A stretch of DNA of 64,000 nt from an uncultured Alcaligenaceae bacterium (GTDB lineage: Bacteria > Pseudomonadota > Gammaproteobacteria > Burkholderiales > Burkholderiaceae_B). The position numbers and the translations under genes were made by a program. This document shows positions 53,159 through 62,273 of the stretch, in pieces. How positions within the stretch are numbered: position 1 is the first letter of the stretch; every line of letters starts with the position of its first letter. Location: positions 62,001 to 126,000 of the forward strand of contig CALEQZ010000032.1 of the NCBI GenBank assembly GCA_937908115.1, read 5' to 3'. Under the pieces are notes generated by a model, which had not been told where the DNA came from, did not search any database, and was given only the letters and a program-made list of their open reading frames with translations.

Positions 53159-54094
53159 CTAGGCAGGCTCGGCGACGAGCCGTTCGTCCCAAGCCCGCAG
53201 CTCCCGGGCAGCCGGGCCGACGCGTTCACGCTCGGATGGCGACAACCCCGACAGCATGGGCAGCATGGGCCCGGTGTCGGCGATGCCGGCCAGCGCCACC
53301 GCATCGTGCAGGACGCGAATCGGGCTGATCGCGTCACGGCAGTCCTCCAAGGGAAGGTAGCGGCTGCGCACCTGCTCTGCCTGTTCGAATTCGCCACGCG
53401 CCAGCAACGCCAGCAGCCGCATCGAGCCGCGCGGCGCCACGCACACCGAACCGGACGTGAAGCTGCGCAAGCCAAATTGGCGGAAGTGAACGATGGCCGG
53501 GCGTTCGCCGATGCCGCTGACGACGCGGCCGGCGTCGACTTCGGCCAGGATGGCGCGCAGGTAGGGATCGTCGGCCGGGTCCTCGCGCACCACGGCGTAC
53601 TTGACCGCAACGATGCGCCCTTCGTCGATGAGCCTTGCCAGCGTGGTGGGAGCGATGTAGCCGGACGATTTCACGTAAAGCACCGCCGGTCGACCGAACG
53701 CATCGGTGAACCGCCGTACCGCCTCGGCCAGGCCCTCGTCTGTGAAGGGAAACGACATGGGCAGCAGCATGGCCGTGGGAAACGCGCGCGATTTCAGGAT
53801 TTGCGCCTGATCCATCATCTTGCCGTAATCCGGTCCCACCGACGGCAGCAGCCACGTATCCGCCCCCACCGACTCGGCAAGGAAGTCGACCAGGCGGGCG
53901 TATTCGCCCACCGGCACGTGATAGAAGTTGGCATTGCCGCCGTACATCACGCTGCGCACGCCGCCTTGCTCGAGGTGTCGCAGCAGCGCCCGGTTGGCCT
54001 CTTCATTCAGCGACAAGTCGGCGTGGCGCGCCAAGGGCGGCACGGCAATCACGGAACGCTGCAGGTCGGCGGGACCGACCGGGGTCATTTTCAT
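53159..54094 (-). CDS. DapA/dihydrodipicolinate synthase family lyase or dehydratase
   Basis: 311-residue class I aldolase-family protein with Schiff-base lysine K165 in RIVAVKYAVVRED. The usual G-G-T-G-E motif near strand 2 is replaced by YGGNANFYHV at 51-60, and the normal YNxP segment reads LYVKSSGY at 139-146. It is therefore a divergent member, not DapA itself. Known relatives convert 2-keto-3-deoxy sugar acids by aldol cleavage or dehydration. It is the first gene of the minus-strand sugar-acid run, with GGAGA upstream of the ATG. The substrate is unknown, but a 2-keto-3-deoxypentonate fits the operon. Confidence 0.88.
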   Translation of the reverse strand: MKMTPVGPADLQRSVIAVPPLARHADLSLNEEANRALLRHLEQGGVRSVMYGGNANFYHVPVGEYARLVDFLAESVGADTWLLPSVGPDYGKMMDQAQILKSRAFPTAMLLPMSFPFTDEGLAEAVRRFTDAFGRPAVLYVKSSGYIAPTTLARLIDEGRIVAVKYAVVREDPADDPYLRAILAEVDAGRVVSGIGERPAIVHFRQFGLRSFTSGSVCVAPRGSMRLLALLARGEFEQAEQVRSRYLPLEDCRDAISPIRVLHDAVALAGIADTGPMLPMLSGLSPSERERVGPAARELRAWDERLVAEPA

Positions 54095-54140
54095 GGCGGC
54101 AATCTCCTGGGCGTGGGCGATAAGGCCTGCTAAAGGTCAG

Positions 54141-54195
54141 ACAAGTGCGCCAACAAGTATACTTGGTTGACAAGTATACGGTCTATACCTATATT
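54141..54195 (+). promoter_or_regulatory. Promoter with overlapping GntR-type operator repeats
   Basis: Plus-strand promoter TTGACA (54167-54172), 17-base spacer, TATATT (54190-54195), close to consensus. ACAAGTATAC occurs at 54153-54162 and again at 54170-54179, overlapping the -35 box, with a partial copy (ACAAGTGCGC) at 54141. The first copy is in a perfect 12-base palindrome, CAAGTATACTTG, at 54154-54165. Repressor binding here could block both the Bug gene to the right and the operon to the left. Confidence 0.65.
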
Positions 54196-54240
54196 TGTTT
54201 TACAAGATGAGGACTGGCGATCCGGGGCGCTGCCGCGCAC

Positions 54241-54414
54241 AAGATCCAACGCGACGTCGCCAACGCCTTGCGAGACCCGACGGTGCAGGAACGCTTTGCG
54301 ATTCTCGGCGCGCAACCCCGGTCGATGGCGCCTGAGGAATTCCGCCGGTTCATCGCCGACGAATCCGCCAAGTGGGCCAAGACCGCGCAGCAGTCCGGGG
54401 CGCGCGCCGACTAG
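54241..54414 (+). pseudogene. C-terminal remnant of a Bug-type receptor gene
   Basis: 58 codons in frame encode KIQRDVANALRDPTVQER, then FAILGAQPRSMAPEEFRRF and IADESAKWAKTAQQSGARAD before a TAG stop. This is the normal last fifth of a Bug receptor and aligns with the ends of the intact Bug proteins here, for instance the ...RWAKAAKASGARVD end at 49493. No Bug-like sequence, signal peptide or start precedes it; upstream similarity ends at about 54241, close to the promoter. A deletion that fused a promoter region to the tail of an older gene is the simplest reading. Confidence 0.75.
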
Positions 54415-54486
54415 GCCACGCCATGCAGCGCGCCGGCATGCGCGGTCGGCGGCGCGTTCCAACAACCATGCGCACGAGGAGACACC

Positions 54487-55458
54487 ATGACCAAACCGAT
54501 CATTGCCTTCGCCATCGCCTGCCTTACCCTGGCATGCGCCCAAGCCGCGGGCGCGGCCGGATACCCTGACAAGCCGGTCACCATCATCGTGCCGTTCGTG
54601 CCTGGCGGGTCTTCGGACATTACGGCGCGCTCGGTCGCGCCCGGCCTGACCAAGCGCCTGGGGGTGAGCTTCGTCGTCGAAAACAAGCCTGGCGCCAACG
54701 GCGCCATCGCCGCCCAGGAACTGAAGCGCACCGACCCTGACGGGTACACGATCATGGTTGGATCCATTGGCACGTTCGCGATCAATGAGGCGCTGTATCG
54801 CAAGCTTGCCTACACCCCGACCAAGGATTTCGCCTACCTGACGCAGGCCGTGCGCAATCCCAACGTACTGGTGGCCGCGCCCAACTTCCCTGCCTCGTCG
54901 GTGAAGGAGTTGGTCGCCTACGCTAAGCAGCACCCAGGCAAAGTGTCCTTCGCCTCGTCCGGAACGGGATCGTCGGACCATCTGTCGGCGGTGCTATTTC
55001 GCCAGAAGGCAGGCATCGAAGGGGTGGACGTGCCTTACCGGGGCGGCGGCGCGGCAATCGCCGACCTGCTCGGCGGCCAGGTCAACGTGTCGTTCCAGAA
55101 CCTGGGCGCGGTGCTCACACACATCAAGGCAGGCAAGCTCAAGGCCTTGGCCACGACGGGTGAAGCGCGCACGCCAGACCTGCCCGACGTACCCACCATG
55201 GCCGAGACCGGCGTGGACGGCGTGGTCGTTTATTCGTGGCAGGGCTTTGCCGCGCCGCGCGGCACGCCGCCCGAGATCGTGGCCAAGCTGTCGCAGGCGC
55301 TGCGCGATACGCTGCGCGACCCGGACGTGCAAAGGAACCTCAACGGCCTGGGCTTCGAGGTCGTCGCCAGTGATCCGCAAGCATTCACACGCTTTCAGCA
55401 AGAGGAAGTGCGGCGCTGGAAGGACGTGATCGACAAGGCAGGCATCGAACTGGAATGA
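54487..55458 (+). CDS. Bug-type tripartite tricarboxylate transporter receptor protein
   Basis: 323-residue periplasmic receptor with a signal peptide ending near AAGAAG. Family marks are YPDKPVTIIVPFVPGGSSDITARSVAPGLTKRLGVSFVVENKPGANGAIAAQEL, ASSGTGSSDHLSAVLFRQ and VDVPYRGGGAAIADLLGGQV. AGGAG lies before the ATG. It sits downstream of the strong promoter at 54167-54195 and of the remnant of another Bug gene, and 63 bases before a D-2-hydroxyacid dehydrogenase gene. It is probably a second receptor of the sugar-acid regulon. Confidence 0.94.
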   Translation: MTKPIIAFAIACLTLACAQAAGAAGYPDKPVTIIVPFVPGGSSDITARSVAPGLTKRLGVSFVVENKPGANGAIAAQELKRTDPDGYTIMVGSIGTFAINEALYRKLAYTPTKDFAYLTQAVRNPNVLVAAPNFPASSVKELVAYAKQHPGKVSFASSGTGSSDHLSAVLFRQKAGIEGVDVPYRGGGAAIADLLGGQVNVSFQNLGAVLTHIKAGKLKALATTGEARTPDLPDVPTMAETGVDGVVVYSWQGFAAPRGTPPEIVAKLSQALRDTLRDPDVQRNLNGLGFEVVASDPQAFTRFQQEEVRRWKDVIDKAGIELE

Positions 55459-55521
55459 GTTCAAGCGCCGGGACAGTTCGGGTAAAGTAGACCGCCCTAT
55501 CCACCACTACCCGCGCATGTC

Positions 55522-56478
55522 ATGACCACCAAGCACCGAGTCATCCAGATGGGCCCGATCGCAGGGGCGCCCAATGCGGACGAGCGGCTCAAGGCCAAGT
55601 ACGACGTATTCGAACTGTGGAAGCAGCCTGATCCTGCGGCGGCCCTGGCTGCCCACGGCAAAGGCGTGCGTGCCGTCGTCACCACCGCCAGCAAGGGATG
55701 CCCGGCGCAGGTGATCGAGGCGCTGCCTGACCTGCAGGCCATCTGCAGCTGGGGCGTGGGCTATGACACCATAGACGTCGACGCCGCCGCGCGGCGGGGC
55801 GTGCAAGTCAGCAATACGCCGGACGTGCTGACCGACTGCGTAGCCGACCTGGCTTGGGCCCTGATGCTGGCCTGCGCGCGCCGCGTCGGCCAGGGCGAGC
55901 GCTTCGTACGTGGCGGGCAATGGGGCGTGGCGCCCGGCAATATTCCGCTGGGCATTCGCGTCAGCGGCAAGAAGCTCGGCATCCTGGGCATGGGCCGCAT
56001 CGGCGCGGCCATTGCCGAGCGCGGCAAGGGCTTCGGGATGCAGGTGCGCTACCACAACCGGCGCCGGCGCGAAGACAGCCCCTACGAGTACGCTGCGACT
56101 CCGACCGAGCTGGCCCAGTGGGCCGACTTTCTCGTGGTCGCCACGGTGGGCGGCGCCGGCACGCGCCACCTGGTGTCGCGCGAAGTCCTGGACGCGTTGG
56201 GCCCCAGGGGCATCATCGTCAACATCGCGCGCGGATCGGTCATCGACGAACAGGCCATGGTGCAGGCGCTGGCCGACGGCCGGCTCGGCGGTGCCGGGCT
56301 GGACGTATTCGAGCGCGAACCCACCGTGCCCGAACCGCTCAAGTCCATGGACAACGTCGTGCTGCTGCCCCACATCGGCAGCGCATCGGAAGAAACGCGC
56401 CAGGCGATGACCGACCTGATGTTCGACAACCTGGCCGACTTCTTCGCCACCGGCAAGGTGCGTACGCCGGTGCAATAG
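55522..56478 (+). CDS. D-2-hydroxyacid dehydrogenase, glyoxylate/hydroxypyruvate reductase-like
   Basis: 318-residue NAD(P)-dependent dehydrogenase. The cofactor loop is GMGRIG at about 156-161, followed by HNRRRRE, whose basic residues suggest NADPH. The catalytic set is complete: R237 in IARGSVID, E266 in DVFEREP and H284 in LLPHIGS. SWGVGYDTIDVDAAARRGVQVSNTPDVLTDCVADLAWALML is typical of hydroxypyruvate/glyoxylate reductases. In the regulon it could reduce or oxidise a 2-carbon or 3-carbon keto acid left by aldol cleavage. Unlike the relative at 1948-2904, it retains the catalytic glutamate. Confidence 0.9.
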   Translation: MTTKHRVIQMGPIAGAPNADERLKAKYDVFELWKQPDPAAALAAHGKGVRAVVTTASKGCPAQVIEALPDLQAICSWGVGYDTIDVDAAARRGVQVSNTPDVLTDCVADLAWALMLACARRVGQGERFVRGGQWGVAPGNIPLGIRVSGKKLGILGMGRIGAAIAERGKGFGMQVRYHNRRRREDSPYEYAATPTELAQWADFLVVATVGGAGTRHLVSREVLDALGPRGIIVNIARGSVIDEQAMVQALADGRLGGAGLDVFEREPTVPEPLKSMDNVVLLPHIGSASEETRQAMTDLMFDNLADFFATGKVRTPVQ

Positions 56479-56504
56479 GCCAGGCGACGACCTTGCCCAC
56501 GGCA

Positions 56505-56528
56505 CTGTGGCAGGCCGCCTTGCCACAG
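56505..56528. terminator. Hairpin between convergent genes, possible bidirectional terminator
   Basis: Perfect 8-bp stem, CTGTGGCA (56505-56512) and TGCCACAG (56521-56528), with an 8-base loop, extended by GGC/GCC after one mismatch. It lies 26 bases after the dehydrogenase stop and before the end of the convergent DUF3579 gene. It has no T-run, so its role is uncertain. Confidence 0.4.
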
Positions 56529-56606
56529 CGCCAACGCGCGGCGCCACCACCGGCATGCCCGCACCGCGGCCATCGTATCGGGCGGTTTACGCTGCCGCCC
56601 GCCTGC

Positions 56607-56900
56607 TCAGTCGATTTCCCGCTCGCTCGTGCGCAGGCGGTTTTCCCGGGCGAAATCCACCGCGAATTTCCACGCCAGGGGCTCCAGGCCGCGCAGCCGC
56701 TCGTCGACGACCACGCAACGCATCCCGTCGATGACGGTGGGCAAGGCGTAGGGGGAATAGGTAAGGTGGCTGCCGGCCGAACCAGCTGGCCGGTACGGCG
56801 CCAAGACCCCGGCCAGGCGCTCGGCCCAGTCGCTGGGGCGAAATCGCGTGCCGTCCTCGGTGACGCCGTAAATGATGAATTGCCGGATCTTTTCCGTCAT
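56607..56900 (-). CDS. DUF3579 family small protein
   Basis: 97-residue protein of the DUF3579 family, found mainly in betaproteobacteria. The opening KIRQFIIYGVTEDGTRFRPSDWAERLAGVL is the family signature, followed by YSPYALPTVIDGMRCVVVDERLRGLEPLAWKFAVDFARENRL. It has no signal peptide or membrane helix, so it is cytoplasmic. It is divergent from argD across 139 bases. No function is known. Confidence 0.88.
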   Translation of the reverse strand: MTEKIRQFIIYGVTEDGTRFRPSDWAERLAGVLAPYRPAGSAGSHLTYSPYALPTVIDGMRCVVVDERLRGLEPLAWKFAVDFARENRLRTSEREID

Positions 56901-57039
56901 GAACCACCTGCCGGGGCACGCGCACGACCAGGTGCGGCGTCACGTTACCCGTGCCCCGGATTGTATATGATTGATCCTTTCCCCGCCGTGCGCCCGGGGC
57001 CCGCGCCCCGGACGCGCCCATTCATTTCATGGAGCCCGC

Positions 57040-58218
<1,179 letters not shown>

Positions 58219-58235
58219 AAACCCATACAACAACC

Positions 58236-59177
58236 ATGACGCCACCCACGAATTCCACCGCTCCGTTGCGGCACTTCCTGCAGTTTCGCGATCTTTCCGC
58301 GGAAGAGATCCAGTACGTGCTCGCCCGCGCGCGCATCATCAAGGACAAGTTCAAGCGCTACGAGCCGCACATGACCTTGCACGATCGCACCCTGGCGATG
58401 GTGTTCGAAAAGGCCAGCACCCGCACGCGCGTCTCGTTCGAGGCGGGCATGTACCAGATGGGCGGGTCGGTCATCCACCTGACCACCGGAGACTCCCAAC
58501 TGGGGCGCGCTGAACCGATCGAAGATACCGCGCGAGTGATCTCGCGCATGGTCGACATCGTCATGATCCGCACCTTCGAGCAGACCCGCATCGAACGGTT
58601 CGCGGCGCACTCGCGCGTGCCGGTGATCAACGGCCTGACCAATGAGTTCCACCCCTGCCAGATCCTGGCCGACATCTTCACCTTCATCGAACACCGGGGT
58701 GACCTGCGCGGCAAGACGGTGGCCTGGATAGGCGATTCCAACAACATGGCCTACACCTGGCTGCAAGCCGCGGAAATGCTGGGCTTCACGCTGCACGTGT
58801 CGTCGCCGCCCGGCTACACCATGGACCCGGCGCGCATCGGCACCCTGCCCGAAGGCGTGCTGCGCCAGTTCGACGATCCCATGCAGGCTTGCCGCGGCGC
58901 CCACCTGGTCACCACCGACGTGTGGACCAGCATGGGCTACGAAGCCGAAAACGAGCAGCGCCGTGCCGCGTTCGCCGACTGGTGCGTCGACGCGGACATG
59001 ATGGCCCAGGCCGATCCTGACGCCATCTTCATGCATTGCCTGCCTGCGCACCGAGGCGAAGAGGTCACGGGAGACGTCATCGACGGCCCGCAAAGCGTCG
59101 TCTGGGACGAGGCCGAAAACCGGCTGCACGTGCAGAAGGCGCTGATGGAATTCCTGCTCCTGGGCCGCTTGGACTGA
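58236..59177 (+). CDS. argF: Ornithine carbamoyltransferase
   Basis: 313-residue enzyme that joins carbamoyl phosphate and ornithine to citrulline. The carbamoyl phosphate motif STRTR is at 61-65, NEFHPCQILAD follows in the middle, DSNNM lies in the ornithine domain and MHCLPAHRGEEV contains C268. The start at 58236 gives the family N-terminus. It is the second gene of the argDF operon, ended by about 100 bases before the convergent SRPBCC gene. Confidence 0.97.
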   Translation: MTPPTNSTAPLRHFLQFRDLSAEEIQYVLARARIIKDKFKRYEPHMTLHDRTLAMVFEKASTRTRVSFEAGMYQMGGSVIHLTTGDSQLGRAEPIEDTARVISRMVDIVMIRTFEQTRIERFAAHSRVPVINGLTNEFHPCQILADIFTFIEHRGDLRGKTVAWIGDSNNMAYTWLQAAEMLGFTLHVSSPPGYTMDPARIGTLPEGVLRQFDDPMQACRGAHLVTTDVWTSMGYEAENEQRRAAFADWCVDADMMAQADPDAIFMHCLPAHRGEEVTGDVIDGPQSVVWDEAENRLHVQKALMEFLLLGRLD

Positions 59178-59275
59178 CTGCGGGCGCGGCACACCGCCGC
59201 CCTGCCCTGGCCTGTCAAGCGGCTGTGCCCGGCCAAGCGCCTGCGGGTGCAGCCAGGCGGGCGCTGGCCGGCCGG

Positions 59276-59719
59276 TCAGCGGCGCGACTCGAAGTAGCGC
59301 TTGAGCGCATCGAACGCCGCCTGGAATACCTGGTTGGCGATGAATTGCTTGAGTTCGGCTTCGCGCTCAGGCGCGCACTCGAAGCTGGCCTCCCACTCGA
59401 CGAAGGTCCGGTTGCCGTCGGTCACCGGGATGAGGCGAAACGTCGCCACATAGCCGCTCACGCCCATGGGGCTTTCCAGTATCGAATAGGTGCAGGTGTA
59501 GTCGTAGTCCGACAACGCCAGCAACCGCTCGCGTATCAGGCCGCCGTCGCGGGTGTGGAAGTGGCGCACGCAGCCGATTTGGTCCGAGGGCAAGTCCTGC
59601 TCGATGCGCGAGTCGGCGATCAGCGGATGCCACTCGGGCATGCCGTTGAAATCACGCATGCGCCGCCAGACCGCCTCGGCCGGCGCGTCGATGACGCTGG
59701 ATACGTAGACCTGTGCCAT
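59276..59719 (-). CDS. SRPBCC (polyketide cyclase/MxaD-like) family protein
   Basis: 147-residue START-like fold protein. The opening AQVYVSSVIDAPAEAVWRRMRDFNGMPEWHPLI and the core VRHFHTRDGGLIRERLLALSDYDYTCTYSILESPMGVSGYVATFRL are typical of the SRPBCC group that binds lipids or other hydrophobic ligands. The C-terminal helix begins near AELKQFIANQVFQAAFDALK. The start at 59719 leaves 4 bases after the flotillin stop, so the two genes are co-transcribed. No catalytic role can be assigned. Confidence 0.88.
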   Translation of the reverse strand: MAQVYVSSVIDAPAEAVWRRMRDFNGMPEWHPLIADSRIEQDLPSDQIGCVRHFHTRDGGLIRERLLALSDYDYTCTYSILESPMGVSGYVATFRLIPVTDGNRTFVEWEASFECAPEREAELKQFIANQVFQAAFDALKRYFESRR

Positions 59720-59723
59720 CGCC

Positions 59724-61415
59724 CTATTGCTCCGGCCGTTCCTTGCCTGCCTCGCGCCCGTCATCGCCGAGCACGCCCGAGGCCAGCTTGCCGATGTCCC
59801 CGCCATTGAGGCCCACCTCACGCAGCAGGTGGTCGACCAGCGGCGCCTGGGCGCGGTAGCGCAGCGCCGAATTGACGACCGAGTCGGCCAGGCCCTGCTG
59901 GCCCGGACCGTCGCCGCCGCCTGCGGACATCCCGCCCAGCCCGTCGACGTGAAGGATGCGTATGCCTTCGATGCGCTCCATCGGCCGCACCGACTCGCGG
60001 ATGATGCCGTCGAGCTTGTCCAGCAGCTTCATGCGCATGGCCGACAGGCGTGCATCGGGCGTGAGCACGTTGGACGCCTCGTTCATCTGGCGCATGCCCT
60101 CGGCCTCGATCTCGTAATGGACGCGGCTGGCTTCGGCGCGGATGCGCTGCGCATCGGCCTCGGCCTGGGCCTGAGCGCGCAGCGCCTCGCCGCGGTCGAC
60201 GCTGGCGGCCTTTTCCGCCTCGGCAGCCAGGCGCAGGCGCAGGCCCTCGCGCTCGGCCTCCTGGGCGGCGGCAATGAGTTCGATCTGCTTGCGCCGCTGC
60301 GCGACCTCGACTTCGCGCGCGGTAAAGACGCTTTCCTCGGCGGCAACGGCCTCGGCGCGCGCCGCATCGGCCTCGGCCTGGGCGCGGGATTGCTCGCGCG
60401 ATTGCCGCGCGATAGCGATGGCCCGCTGCTGCTCGGCCAGCTCCAGTTCCTTGCGGCGCTCGATCTCGGCCGCCTGCAGCTCGCGCTCCTTGGCGATGCG
60501 ATCCGTTTCCAGGGCCTGCTCGGCACGGATGCGGGCCTGTTCGATGGCCTGGCGCGCGGCGATCTGCGCCTGCTCGGCGTCGCGCTCGCGCTCGGCCTGT
60601 TCGCGGGCCAGTGCCGCACGCTGCTCGGCACGCGCGATTTCCAGCTCCCGTTGCTGGGCCAGCCGCGCGTGCTCGGCCTCGCGGTCGATCGACAGCGACA
60701 GCTTCTCGGCTTCGAGGTTCTTGTGGCGGATGGCAATCAGCGTGTCCTGCTCGATGTCGTTGCGCTGCTTCTTGCGCTGCTCGATCTGTTCGGTCAGGCG
60801 AGTCAGGCCCTCGGCGTCGAAGGCGTTGCTGGGATTGAAGAACTCCATCGCCGTCTGGTCCAGGCCGGTCAGCGATGCCGACTCCAGCTCCAAGCCGTTC
60901 TTGAGCAGGTCTTCGGCCACGGCAGCACGCACGCGGCGGATGTATTCGCCGCGCTTTTCGTGCATCTCCACCATGGTCATCTCTGCCGCCACGGTGCGCA
61001 GTGCGTCGACGAATTTACCTTCGACCAATTCCTTGAGCTTTTCCGGCTCGAGCGTGCGCAGGCCCAACGTCTGGGCCGCCGCGGCCACCGCCTCGGGCGA
61101 GGCCTGTACGCGCACGTAGAACTCGGCCATGACGTCCACGCGCATGCGGTCGCGGGTGATCACGGCGCGGTCGCGCCCGCGCGCCACCTCCAGCCGCAGC
61201 GTATTCATGTTGACGGGAATGACGTCGTGGACGATGGGCAGCACGAAAGCGCCGCCGTCCAGGACGACCCGCTGTCCACCCAGGCCGGTGCGCACGAACG
61301 CCCGCTCCTTGGACGCGCGCAGGTATAGCCAATGCATCAGCCAAGCCCCCAGCGCGACCAAGATGGCCAGCGCCAGCAAGCCCAGCAGGAACATACCGAA
61401 TTGCGAACCCGACAT
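59724..61415 (-). CDS. Flotillin family protein (YqiK/FloT-like)
   Basis: 563-residue membrane scaffold protein. It has one N-terminal membrane helix at about 7-30, a PHB/SPFH domain at about 30-210 (SKERAFVRTGLGGQRVVLDGGAFVLPIVHDVIPVNMNTLRLEVAR), then a very long Glu/Ala/Arg-rich coiled coil at about 220-430, and a C-terminal part with a Gly-rich patch (GLGGMSAGGGDGPGQQG). This is the plan of bacterial flotillins that organise membrane microdomains. AGGAG precedes the ATG. Many bacterial flotillins sit beside NfeD; none is here, and the partner is an SRPBCC gene instead. Confidence 0.93.
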   Translation of the reverse strand: MSGSQFGMFLLGLLALAILVALGAWLMHWLYLRASKERAFVRTGLGGQRVVLDGGAFVLPIVHDVIPVNMNTLRLEVARGRDRAVITRDRMRVDVMAEFYVRVQASPEAVAAAAQTLGLRTLEPEKLKELVEGKFVDALRTVAAEMTMVEMHEKRGEYIRRVRAAVAEDLLKNGLELESASLTGLDQTAMEFFNPSNAFDAEGLTRLTEQIEQRKKQRNDIEQDTLIAIRHKNLEAEKLSLSIDREAEHARLAQQRELEIARAEQRAALAREQAERERDAEQAQIAARQAIEQARIRAEQALETDRIAKERELQAAEIERRKELELAEQQRAIAIARQSREQSRAQAEADAARAEAVAAEESVFTAREVEVAQRRKQIELIAAAQEAEREGLRLRLAAEAEKAASVDRGEALRAQAQAEADAQRIRAEASRVHYEIEAEGMRQMNEASNVLTPDARLSAMRMKLLDKLDGIIRESVRPMERIEGIRILHVDGLGGMSAGGGDGPGQQGLADSVVNSALRYRAQAPLVDHLLREVGLNGGDIGKLASGVLGDDGREAGKERPEQ

Positions 61416-61426
61416 GGCAGGTCTCC

Positions 61427-62257
61427 TTAGCGTGTAATTTGCTTGAAGCGGCGCGTGGTCTCGGTCAGCGCCACTTCAGTGGGCAGGCGCTCCATGCTGG
61501 AGGCGCCGTAGAAACCGTGGCATTGCGGACAGTTGCGCAGGATGTAGGCGGCGTCTTCGGGCGTGGCCACCGGTCCGCCGTGGCACAGCACGATGACGCC
61601 CGGGTTCTCCGCGAGCGCCGCCGCCGACCAGGCATTGACCGCCTGCACGCATTGGTCCAACGTCAGCGCCGTTTCCGCCCCTATCGTTCCGCCCGTGGTC
61701 AGGCCCAGGTGGCAGACGATGATGTCGGCGCCCGCCCGCGTCATCGCAATGGCATCGGCCTCGCTGAACACGTACGGCGTGGTCAGCAGGTCCAGTTCCG
61801 CGGCCTGGCGGATCATCTCGACTTCCAGGCCGTAGCCCATGCCGGTCTCTTCCAGGTTGGCGCGGAAAGTGCCGTCGATCAGCCCCACCGTGGGAAAGTT
61901 CTGCACGCCGGAAAAGCCTGTGTCGGCCACCCGCTGCAGGAAGCGGCGCGGCTCAATGAAGGGATCGGTGCCGTTGACGCCGGCCAGCACGGGCGTATGC
62001 CGCACCACAGGCAGCACTTCGCGGGCCATGTCCATGACGATCTCGTTGGCGTTGCCGTAGGCCAGCAACCCGGCCAGCGAGCCACGCCCGGCCATGCGGT
62101 AGCGGCCCGAGTTGTAGATGACGATCAAATCGATGCCGCCGGCTTCCTCGCACTTGGCCGACAGGCCGGTGCCGGCGCCGCCCCCTATGATGGGCTCGCC
62201 GCGCGCGATCATGCCGCGGAATTTTTCCAATATGTCCTTGCGGGCGATGCGAGGCAT
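61427..62257 (-). CDS. TIM-barrel protein of the phosphoenolpyruvate hydrolase-like family
   Basis: 276-residue predicted TIM barrel of the PEP-hydrolase-like family (PF09370 type). The opening ARKDILEKFRGMIARGEPIIGGGAGTGLSAKCEEAGGIDLIVIYNSGRYRMAGRGSLAG is distinctive, followed by VLAGVNGTDPF, FPTVGLIDG, IVCHLGLTTGGTIG, LCHGGPVATPEDAAYIL and GFYGASSMERLPTE. In plant Tm-1 proteins this domain is fused C-terminally to the Tm-1-like ATP-binding domain; here the matching domain is encoded by the gene just upstream. Enzymatic activity has not been firmly established for the family. The start at 62257 gives the family N-terminus, 16 bases after that gene. Confidence 0.88.
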   Translation of the reverse strand: MPRIARKDILEKFRGMIARGEPIIGGGAGTGLSAKCEEAGGIDLIVIYNSGRYRMAGRGSLAGLLAYGNANEIVMDMAREVLPVVRHTPVLAGVNGTDPFIEPRRFLQRVADTGFSGVQNFPTVGLIDGTFRANLEETGMGYGLEVEMIRQAAELDLLTTPYVFSEADAIAMTRAGADIIVCHLGLTTGGTIGAETALTLDQCVQAVNAWSAAALAENPGVIVLCHGGPVATPEDAAYILRNCPQCHGFYGASSMERLPTEVALTETTRRFKQITR

Positions 62258-62273
62258 GTGCGTTCCCCTTCCC

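Larger units (their letters stand above)
54095..54486. other. 392-base divergent region of the sugar-acid regulon
   Basis: It lies between the DapA-type gene (-) and a Bug gene (+). It contains repeated ACAAGT(ATAC) operator-like sites at 54141-54180, a strong plus-strand promoter at 54167-54195, and the C-terminal remnant of a Bug gene at 54241-54414. The final 72 bases (54415-54486) are the leader of the intact Bug gene, with AGGAG just before its ATG. No intact gene is present. Confidence 0.75.
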
